The notes beneath the pieces were generated by a model that saw nothing but the letters and a program-made list of their open reading frames with translations, had not been told where the DNA came from and did no database searches. Positions 55,841 through 64,000 of a stretch of 64,000 nucleotides of DNA are shown piece after piece. Numbering within the stretch: the stretch's first letter is position 1; each line of letters begins with the position of its first letter. Source of the stretch: Siphonodentalium dalli (Eukaryota; Mollusca; Scaphopoda; Gadilida; Siphonodentaliidae). The position numbers and the translations under genes were made by a program. The stretch covers positions 227,120,578 through 227,184,577 of the forward strand of contig CP136062.1 in NCBI GenBank assembly GCA_032622095.1, given 5' to 3'.

Positions 55841-57049
55841 CAATCACATTATTATGTGGTGTGGAAAACTGACAAGTAATACGTTTACTGTGTCCAATCA
55901 CATTATTACGTGGTGTAGAAAACTGACAGGTAGTACGTTTATTGTGTCAAATCACATTATTATGTGGTGTGGAAAACTGACTAGTAATACGTTTATTGTG
56001 TCAAATCACATTATTATGTGGTGTGGAAAACTGACTAGTAATACGCTTATTGTGTGAAATCACATTACTACGTGGTGTGGAAAACCGACTAGTAATACGT
56101 TTACTGTGTCCAATCACATTATTACGTGGTGTAGAAAACTGACAAGTATAGTACGCTTATTGTGTGAAATCACATTATTATGTGGTGTAGAAAACTGACT
56201 AGTAATACGTTTACTGTGTCCAATCACATTATTACGTGGTGTAGAAAACTGACAAGTAGTACATTTATTGTGTCAAGTCACATTATTATGTGGTGTAGAA
56301 AACTAACAAGTATAGTACGTTTATTGTGTCAAATCACATTATTAAGTGGTGTAGAAAACTGACAAGTAGTACGTTTATTGTGTCAAATCACATTATTATG
56401 TGGTGTAGAAAACTGACAAGTATAGTACGTTTATTGTGTGAAATCACATTATTATGTGGTGTAGAAAACTGACTAGTAATACGTTTACTGTGTCCAATCA
56501 CATTATTACGTGGTGTAGAAAACTGACAAGTAGTACATTTATTGTGTCAAGTCACATTATTATGTGGTGTAGAAAACTAACAAGTATAGTACGTTTATTG
56601 TGTCAAATCACATTATTAAGTGGTGTAGAAAAACTGACAAGTAGTACGTTTATTGTGTCAAATCACATTATTATGTGGTGTAGAAAACTGACAAGTATAG
56701 TACGTTTATTGTGTGAAATCACATTATTATGTGGTGTAGAAACTGACTAGTAATACGTTTACTGTGTCCAATCACATTATTACGTGGTGTAGAAAACTGA
56801 CAAGTATAGTACGTTTATTGTGTGAAATCACATTATTATGTGGTGTAGGTGTAGAAGACTGACTAGTAATACGTTTACTGTGTCCAATCACATTATTACG
56901 TGGTATAGAAAACTGACAAGTAGTACGTTTACTGTGTCCAATCACATTATTAAGTGATGTAGAAAACTGACAAGTAGTACGTTTATTGTGTCAAATCACA
57001 TTATTACGTGGTGTAGAAAACTTAAGTAGTATACGTTTATTGTGTCAAA
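55841..57049. repeat. 54-bp satellite, about 22 copies
   Basis: Units AATCACATTATTATGTGGTG, TAGAAAACTGACAAGTAGTA, CGTTTATTGTGTC. Variants (TAATACG, TAGTACG, ATAGTACG; CCAATC/AAATC; TTACG/TTATG) recur in blocks: the group at 56170-56460 is repeated at 56455-56745. That indicates a multi-unit duplication of about 285 bases. Open frames through it are by-products. Confidence 0.97.
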
Positions 57050-57257
57050 TCTTACTTAAACATATAGTATTGTAAATTCGTTTAGAACGGGGTTGTGGTG
57101 CACATTTTAACAACATACAATGCCCCGCTTCCAAATATTATCTATATACATGTATGAAGTAAACAAGATGACAGCGAATATATTCACGATGAGGTTGCAT
57201 ACGTTTGGCTAACAACAAAGAAGAAATGATTGTAAAGAGTGCGTTTGTATTTCGAGT

Positions 57258-57395
57258 GTTCTCTCTTTCTCTCTCGCTCTCTATCTATCTCTATCTCTAT
57301 CTCTCTATCTCTCTATATCTCTATCTCTATATCTATCTCTCTCTCTCTCCCTCTCTCTCTCCCTCTCTCTATCTCTCTCTCTCTCTCTCTCTCTT

Positions 57396-57487
<92 letters not shown>

Positions 57488-57494
57488 CTCTCTC
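57258..57494. repeat. CT/TATC microsatellite
   Basis: About 235 bases of pyrimidine-rich (CT)n. The 5' third is mixed with TATCTC words and the rest is almost pure CT. Confidence 0.99.
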
Positions 57495-57499
57495 ATTAG

Positions 57500-58068
57500 T
57501 TATGTCCGTATAGCTTGAATATAGTCAGTGGTGGCATTTATTCAATATTGACTTATCTGCATATTATCGTGGTCGGATATGATGTGAAAAGATCTATCAT
57601 TCGGTGTGTTCGTCGAAAGTTAGTCGGGTTTAAAACGCTTTGTTGCAGCTCTATACGCCTGCACAATTCGGAACATCTTTACATTTCTTGATGAATTAGT
57701 TTTACTTGGAATTCCCCAAAGCAAATGCTTGAACTCACTAATTTGAAAGTTGTCAAATCGAAAGGGGCGTTCACATAACGAGTATTCTAATGGTATCTTG
57801 GAAATAATACTTCACAGAACAAATCGATCATTACCATTGTACGACAGCAGATCATCAAGTAGATGAAAAATGGTAAACAGCGGCGAACATCAAACGTTTA
57901 TATTTGTTGATATTATGGAATTGTCGACTCATCGCAGACCGGGTGCCGAGGTAATTAAATCAGCATTTGCGCACGCGCACTGCGTATCGCATGGCAAATG
58001 AGGCTACCTGCTTAGAGGGTCAGTGTAAACAAATGGACCTCGGAGAAAACAAGGACAGACACGGCCGG
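57500..58068. other. Spacer
   Basis: I recognise no repeat partner or gene. A GC-richer patch lies around 57940-58070. Confidence 0.4.
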
Positions 58069-58440
58069 CCCCATGCGTCGATTCATTATTGTATATTTAT
58101 GCAAGCGGGGGCATTTACTTGTAAATGGAGATGATTGTTAGAACCCGAGGTAATTAGTTCTGACTGTCGGGTGGGCATGGGATGACGAGTTACCGTATCA
58201 GGTTCATTACAGGTATATGTTGCAATTATCCCTATTAATCTACACATCCAACTGTTTTCGATGGTTTTATTATTTTACGTAATGTGGACACGGGTGGGCG
58301 GTTATGTTGTGGTGTCGAGTGCAGCATGTCCAGAGGGATGATTAACATGTGCGTCTCCTGCCGCAAATTGCCTGTTTTAAATACAAGTGGATGTATAATT
58401 TCACCATCGATCGAAATAAATATCGTGCGCACGCAAGTGA
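58069..58440 (+). repeat. Segmental duplication copy 1 (partner 61091-61790)
   Basis: TTTACTTGTAAATGGAGAT, TAATTAGTT, TTACCGTATCAGGTTCA, TAATCTA, ATGATTAACATGTGCG and GCAAATTGCCTGTTTT align with the partner in order. The partner contains an extra 370-base retrotransposon fragment, so this is the empty-site allele. Confidence 0.88.
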
Positions 58441-58472
58441 AGTAAACTGAACATGATTACTTAACCTTGTTT

Positions 58473-58556
58473 AAACTAAATACTCATTGATGAGTAGTTC
58501 CCTTATTATCCCTTTATACTAAATACTCATTGATGAGTAGTTCATTTATTATCTCT
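58473..58556. repeat. 43-bp unit, two copies (outlier of the 59.2-kb array)
   Basis: ACTAAATACTCATTGATGAG plus TAGTT(C)CCTTATTATC occurs twice, separated from the main array by 650 bases. Confidence 0.9.
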
Positions 58557-58623
58557 TTTTATTATATGCTTCCCCATTAAATAGTGGGAAATTGCCGTCG
58601 CGTAGAGCGTTATATCCATCGCC

Positions 58624-58690
58624 TGGACCGACTCGATGGATAACACTGACCGACTCGATGGATAACACTGACCGACTCGATGGATAACAC
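58624..58690. repeat. 22-bp tandem triplication
   Basis: Three copies of GACCGACTCGATGGATAACA plus CT, perfect apart from the edges. Confidence 0.97.
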
Positions 58691-59082
58691 AATAGTATTA
58701 CTTTTTCGGAGATTACTTCCGGTTTATAGCGGCGAATCACATTAAGTTTCAAAGCGTATCAATAACAGCGGACTATTGTTTTAATTATTGATTTTCACGG
58801 TTCATAAACTGTTATTTAATTGTTATAATGTTAACTCATTTGTTTTAATATATTCTTATCACTAAATTATGTATGCATTAATTTTCTCGCATCATTTCAG
58901 AATAAACAATGGGGACTATTTCTTATGGCGGCTATGCTCGATATTTGTCATTCAGTGGTGAGCAAATCAATTGATGGAATGTAAACAAAATGCAAATGTC
59001 GAAGCTTTCTAACAATTTGAAGTGAACTGTAGGACACAATTAGCAGTTTTGGTGCGGTTTATAGCGCATATAATAAAAAGAA

Positions 59083-59205
59083 AACCTACGGGTTTTGGTT
59101 GAATACCCGGATTATCTCATTCGTGGGTGCAAGGAAGTACAGAATTCTGTACTTCCTTGCACCCACTCATGAGATAATTCGGGTATTCAACCAAAACTCG
59201 TAGGT
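59083..59205. repeat. Loop-less palindrome
   Basis: ACCTACGGGTTTTGGTTGAA, TACCCGGATTATCTCATTCG and GTGCAAGGAAGTACAG meet their inverses at CAGAATTCTG with no loop (centre near 59141). Two or three mismatches over about 60-base arms. It directly abuts the 43-bp array. Confidence 0.93.
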
Positions 59206-59208
59206 ATT

Positions 59209-59858
59209 CTCTATATACTAAATACTCACTGATGAGTAGTTCCTTTATTATCCCTTTATACTAAATACTCACTGATGAGTAGTTCCCTTATTATCACTTT
59301 ATACTAAATACTCATTGATGAGTAATTCCCTTATTATCCATTTATACTAAATACTCATTGATGAGTAGTTCCCTTATTATCCATTTATACTAAATACTCA
59401 TTGATGAGTAGTTCCCTTATTATCCCTTTATATTAAATAATCATTGATCAGTAGTTCCTTTATTATCACTCTATACTAAATAATCACTGATGAGTAGTTC
59501 CCTTATTATCACTTTATACTAAATACTCATTGATGAGTAGTTCCCTTATTATCACTTTATACTAAATACTCATTGATCAGTAGTTCCTTTATTATCACTC
59601 TATACTAAATAATCACTGATGAGTAGTTCCCTTATTATCACTTTATACTAAATACTCATTGATGAGTAGTTCCCTTATTATCCCTTTATATTAAATAATC
59701 ATTGATCAGTAGTTCCTTTATTATCCCTCTATACTAAATAATAACTGATGAGTAGTTCCCTTATTATCACTTTATACTAAATACTCATTGATGAGTAGTT
59801 CCCTTTTTGTTATCCCTTTATACTAAATACTCGTTGATGAGTAGTTCCCTTAATAAAT
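59209..59858. repeat. 43-bp array, about 15 copies
   Basis: Units TATACTAAATACTCATTGAT, GAGTAGTTCCCTTATTATCC, TTT. Each contains the palindrome ACTCATTGATGAGT. Variants (ACTC/AATC, GATGAG/GATCAG, CCCTTA/CCTTTA) alternate in patterns that suggest two- to three-unit higher-order repeats between 59430 and 59760. Confidence 0.96.
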
Positions 59859-59869
59859 ATTCAGATAAT

Positions 59870-60776
59870 AAGTTCAATTCAGTTTTTGTATTGTCTCCGT
59901 CCACTAATAAGATATAGTCAGTGGAACTGGAGGTAGTGCAACTGGAGTAGACAATTATGTTACCATACATAATGGCAACACAAGTTTAAAATAATAGAGA
60001 GAAATAAAATAGGAAAACTCACGCAACAGCACTAAAGATAACAAATTCGAAGTGATAAGATACGGAAATATAATTAACTGCACACTTAGCTGGGAAAGCT
60101 GCACTGGGACCATATTTATATACGTACAGGAGGGCATGCATGTAGATTCAATTTAAACCAATTTAAATGGCTGCTTTGGTAACTATATTTCCGATGCGAA
60201 TCTGATTACTTCTGCTAATTTCAACATGTTTGTTTTATTTCCGTCATTAAATAGAATTTTAAGTTTTCCATAAGTCAGATTACTTTGAAAATATGTTTCC
60301 AGATAGGTTCTTCGGAAGGACGAAAATAGGTTGCATATGATCAGATAATGGTATTCGTTACCCGGTGTATCCTCACCGCAAAGTTGGCAACGCAAACAAG
60401 GAACTCCTGAGTCGTTCCAACTGAAATCTTCAATAGGGTGCCGATTATTTCTAGTTCTCAATTTGATCAGGTATGAACTGAATTTTAGCGGCAGTTCTAA
60501 CAGATATTTCTCTGTGCAAAAAGATAATTAATTTTGTTTATATTTTGAGCTCTGGGCTAAAGTTTCGTTCCGTGATTGCAAGTATTGGTTCCTTAACGAC
60601 TGTTCAACATATCGAGCAAGGTATTCACCATCACCAACAACATATCGAGCAAGGTATTCACCATCACCAACCACATGTCGAGCAAGGTATTCACCATCAC
60701 CAACAACATATCGAGCAAGGTATTCACCATCACCAACCACATGTCGAGCAAGGTATTCACCATCACCAACCACATG
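59870..60776 (-). mobile_element. 5'-truncated non-LTR retrotransposon copy (R5), sister of R3
   Basis: The minus strand carries the same C-terminal domain as R3 (60183-60461: CLRCQLCGEDTPGNEYHYLI, SSFRRTYLETYFQSN) with separate substitutions. It has the same 3' UTR with a single GGAGGGCATGCATGTAGATT unit and a tail at about 59869-59890 (TTGAATTGAACTT on the minus strand). The 5' side ends in an in-frame 33-bp array, after which unrelated sequence begins. Several frame breaks make it inactive. Confidence 0.88.
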
Positions 60777-60779
60777 TCG
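60609..60779. repeat. 33-bp in-frame array inside R5 coding sequence
   Basis: Five copies of GTATTCACCATCACCAAC(A/C)A plus CAT(A/G)TCGAGCAAG. On the minus strand each is the 11 residues VVGDGEYLAR(H/Y). In R3 the matching site is single (VGGGEYLARYVEQSL), so the expansion happened in this copy and preserved the reading frame. Confidence 0.95.
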
Positions 60780-61090
60780 TTTTGTTTAACTTATTATCTG
60801 AACTTTTCCCAACAAAGAATATAAATATACGTTTGCACTTGTAGTACCTCTCCATCATACTGTCGTTTGCTGATTTTTTAACACGTATTTATGCATGTTG
60901 TTTCCGTGTACTTATAAATAAAATGTCGATTTGCAGACTTGTTACTGCAGAGATAAGAAAACATTGCCAAATTCACATCCAAACGCTCTTTAATTGTTTA
61001 CAACACCCGGAATAGACCGTCAAGGGACGCTCTTTATTATTCCACGAATTTTCTAAAATATATGATTTGAATAAACCTTTTCTGCGGACA
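60780..61090. other. Spacer with two CGCTCTTTA motifs
   Basis: AAACGCTCTTTAATT at 60981 and GACGCTCTTTATTATTCC at 61026. No gene. Confidence 0.5.
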
Positions 61091-61790
61091 CATGCGCCGC
61101 CCCCATTATAGTGTACATTTATGTTAACGAGAGAATTTACTTGTAAATGGAGATCACTGTTAGAATCCGCTGTAATTAGTTATGTAAATCGGTGTGCATG
61201 GAATGCGATTTTACCGTATCAGGTTCAGGGTATCTGTTGCAAATATCTCAATTAATCTATATATCGACTGCGCTTCGATATTATAATATTATAAGAAAGT
61301 ACATATGTCAGTGCATGGTGATGTTATGGAGACGAGCGCAACAGAATAGAATAGAATATAATTTATTAAGCAAAATACGTCCCTGGGTTGGGACAGGTTG
61401 CCATACATATATATAATATTAATATGGTACATGAACATATATAAACTGTATAATAATAACATCACTCAGTCAAGTAACTTAATATACATTATATAATAAT
61501 ATTTATGTATTGTTCAATCTGCACTCGAAAAACCTCCTGACTATGTTGCAAACTTTCGCACAATGTTGTGTAAGGTCATTATCTAATATATGCTTCAGTT
61601 GGTCCCATCTACTCATCATTCGAAAATTAGTTTTAGTAATTCACTACGCTGGGTGGAATAATGGGGGCAGTCAATTAAGAAGAGTCTTTCGTCTTCAAGA
61701 GATAAGAACATGTCCAATGGATAATTAACTTGTGCACGGACTCCGGTCGCAAATTGTCTGTTTTCAATACAAGTGTATACGTACTTTATG
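61091..61790 (+). repeat. Segmental duplication copy 2 (partner 58069-58440), filled
   Basis: Aligns to copy 1 over 61091-61340 and 61709-61790, with R6 between. Confidence 0.85.
61341..61708 (-). pseudogene. Short non-LTR retrotransposon 3' fragment (R6), boundaries set by empty site
   Basis: The minus strand reads NCPHYSTQRSELL-like sequence (with two stops) near 61690-61620, then MSRWDQLKHILDNDLTQH, the usual C-terminal end of a non-LTR RT. A 3' UTR follows, ending in an (ATTCT)n tail at 61341-61360. The sister segment at 58.3 kb runs GAGTGCAGCATGTCC straight through this point, so the insert is about 368 bases, heavily 5'-truncated. Confidence 0.8.
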
Positions 61791-62870
61791 CATTGTGTAT
61801 GCCTAGATCACGCCACGAATCTCTATGTATAGCTATACTCCCGTATAGATGATGGTCCACCATTACAAAACGTGTGAAGTTATGGGTGTTCTGAACCATT
61901 CTGGCATGGAACAAATAAGGCAGAGAATATATTTATTTGTTATTAAAACTTGTTGCTCAATAGTCTACTTCATAGTTGGGGGTGATCTCAGCTCGATATG
62001 GCATGCTTTTTGTGACTGTTGTGAGCTGAACCTAATTCAAGTATTTATCGACTTATTTCGATACCGGACAACAATGAAAGCGAATGTTACCATATGTGCA
62101 TTTTTGGAGCATAAACAGCCAAGTGGCTTTAACTAATATATACAAACTGTATCGCACATAGGTGATACATGTACACAGTTGTTTAAACATATTGTATGTG
62201 TAACAAAGTTATAATATAACAACTTAATAAATAGTGGATTTGCAACGAGTCCCCAGTTTATAGCGAAATTTCAACGCGAGTCCAGTAAATTAGGTCTGAA
62301 CCGAGTATTTGGCGAGGTTTTGTAAATTTCGTTATAAACTAGGATCGAGCTGTAGATTCTATTTATCACTTGACCCAAAACTTCCATAAAACGTGCTTAA
62401 ATAAATAAATAAATGGGACAACGGCTTCTATAAGGCGCGTAAATATGTGTTGTTTGTCCGCGTAAAGAAATAGTCCCTACATATATAAATAAAACTATTT
62501 GGCATTTAATGGCGTAAAATTAATGTAATAAATTCAAACTATATCGATATCAGTCACAGACACCGATTCTTTTCCATTCCTCGTCCCCCGATTACGAATC
62601 ACGTTTGCGCAACAATAATACATTTTGGTACAACTGGCACTTTTTCCTGTTATGCAATGACCGTTGCATATCATTATTATCATATCATTTATTATATAAT
62701 ATATAAATCTCCTCTCCGAGCACTATAATATGCATACATATATGCTTAAACAAGATGGTGGATGAAATTGGGGTTTACAAAGTTACAAACACTCTTTATT
62801 ATTATCGTAACAGGAAAAATGAAACATGAACGCTCTTTAATCTTCCACACAGAATAAAACATTAAGAGGA
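61791..62870. other. Spacer with dispersed-repeat pieces
   Basis: The stretch 62040-62130 (TTATTTCGATACCGGA, TTTTGGAGCATAAACAGCCA, AGTGGCTTTAACT) belongs to the family also seen at 31.6, 40.2 and 42.9 kb. AACACTCTTTATT (62788) and AACGCTCTTTAAT (62829) are the recurrent motif. No gene. Confidence 0.45.
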
Positions 62871-62884
62871 GATATAGAGGATCT

Positions 62885-63020
62885 CACATGAGTTTCTATT
62901 TTATACGGAATTTATCAACCGAGTTCACTAAATTCGATTTGAGCCGAGGTTTACCGAGGCTCAAATAGAATTTAGAGGACGAGGTTGATAAATTACATAT
63001 AAAAAAGGACGAGTTTGAGA
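62885..63020. repeat. Foldback, ~135 bp
   Basis: CTCACATGAGTTTCTATTTT through GAATTTATCAACCGAGTTCA and AAATTCGATTTGAGCC mirrors GGCTCAAATAGAATTTAGAG and GAGGTTGATAAATT. The loop is around GAGGTTTACCGA. Some mismatches near the ends. Confidence 0.85.
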
Positions 63021-63281
63021 TACCTTTTATCACATGATCAAATAAACCCGAAGCAACGCGAAATATTCATCGAAAACAACAATCATAACTACAGCGATCG
63101 CAAGTTATTTGAAGAACGCCGTGACGTCATCGCACGCGCTGATATTAAACGTGTCTATTACCGATAATTATGAAACTGCTTTTATGACCAAATTATGTGA
63201 TAAAAATACTTTCCGACTGCTGTTATGTTCATGGTGCGCGAAAATATCGGAATAATTGGCCAGAAGGCGATTTCGGTGTAA

Positions 63282-64000
63282 GGGTGGATACACACATGCA
63301 TGTAATGTCTGTATGTAAAATACATGTATTTTACATGGCCACACCAATAATTGACAAAATTAATCACCTCCGCGCGAGAGGTCAATTTCACCAGTGAGTA
63401 GTTATAAGCCATTATCAAACAAACTGCCATCAAGAAATTTCAGGCCAGTCATAAACATGTCTTCTTTCATGGATGTTTCATGGATGCCGAAATGAGTAAT
63501 TCTTGTCTGATATATGTTGCTGTTTTTCACGAGTTATAATTCATTTCGAAAAGTGGATTAGAGCCGGTCGATTTTATACTTGATTTGTTTCTGTCATTTC
63601 TTGGAAACAGGGTCATCCAAAACAAAATAAAATATGCAGAATTCTTTTATAGGATGATACCGGCTTGTTGATTCTCTGATAATTTGAGAGCGAGCTCATG
63701 TGATACCATTAATTCAATTGGGATTGCAAATATTCATCATAGCGCCAAAAAATAATGCAGGTCCAGCGTTGAAATTAAAAAGAGTGACACCCCCCCCCCC
63801 CCATTTATATATATATGTCTCAAGCCAAAGGTTGAACAAGCTCCTAACTGTCACAAGCTTGAATTATAACATTTTCGACCATAATCCATGATTGGGGGAG
63901 GGGCTGGTTCTCGAAAGCTTCCAATAACTAAGGGAGTTAATTGAATGTATCAGCCGGGATTATCTGGGCAAGAATTACAATATAATGTTTTACTTAAATA
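63282..64000 (+). mobile_element. PIF/Harbinger-like element, second copy, cut by window edge
   Basis: It starts GGGTGGATACACACATGCAT after TAA (63279-63281). It follows the inverse of 27465-26750 (TTTCAGGCCAGTCATAAACA, CATTTCGAAAAGTGGATTAG, GAGGGGCTGGTTCTCGAAAG) and the left half of the 25-kb copy near 63940-64000. A C13-14 homopolymer lies at 63790. Confidence 0.85.

Noticed and set aside
55854-56750. Frames rich in MWCRKLTSNTFTVSNHII
   Set aside because: They are translations of the 54-bp satellite (18 codons per unit). They are broken by indels and lack any conserved domain.
57205-57513. Open frames of 63-102 codons, Leu/Ser-rich or Arg/Glu-rich
   Set aside because: They are translations of the CT microsatellite and carry no gene signal.

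Overview
This is a eukaryotic, AT-rich, repeat-dominated stretch of an animal genome. The only intact conserved gene I can defend is a five-finger Snail-family zinc-finger repressor (minus strand, about 36635-38015, possibly with a distal first exon near 41.5 kb). Its fingers are of bilaterian type. With the tRNA-derived SINE, the many non-LTR retrotransposon remnants and the abundance of MITEs, this suggests a marine invertebrate, most likely a lophotrochozoan such as a mollusc. The taxon is inference. There are no prokaryotic operons, CRISPR arrays, rRNA genes or functional tRNA genes.

Layout. 1-4.5 kb: a 50-bp satellite, then a decayed minus-strand non-LTR retrotransposon whose ORF2 carries a 42/43-bp minisatellite. 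4.9-13.4 kb: a SINE with a perfect 14-bp target duplication; a 3.7-kb array of about 110 copies of a 34-bp unit that seems to have grown inside a second tRNA-like SINE; and a palindromic MITE. 13.8-20.3 kb: retrotransposon scraps and a 4.9-kb region bounded by about 0.8-kb inverted repeats, holding a THAP-domain first exon, a SAP-like fragment and a reverse-transcriptase remnant. 20.3-36 kb: nested MITEs of at least seven families (TTAA-type, hAT-type with 8-bp duplications, a PIF/Harbinger-like element with TAA duplications, a TA-flanked CACTC-ended type), plus a SAM-domain exon inside one of them. 36.6-41.8 kb: the snail gene, its MITE-loaded presumptive intron and a promoter-like block. 42-64 kb: more foldback elements, retrotransposon 3' ends, a 54-bp satellite, a long CT microsatellite, a 43-bp array and a segmental duplication.

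Three themes stand out. First, a ~69-bp hairpin module (ends CCCTGTGCCAATGC) occurs eleven times, usually as inverted pairs, inside MITEs with at least three different outer termini, so it behaves like a passenger cassette. Second, minisatellites here repeatedly start inside transposable elements: in the ORF2 linker, twice in another retrotransposon lineage (one coding, one 3' UTR) and in a SINE head. The two best coding cases stay in frame. Third, paralogous copies with and without inserts give natural empty sites that define element ends. All seven retrotransposon remnants lie on the minus strand.

All element names (A to F, R1 to R7) are local labels. Boundaries come from reading by eye; array copy numbers are approximate unless stated.
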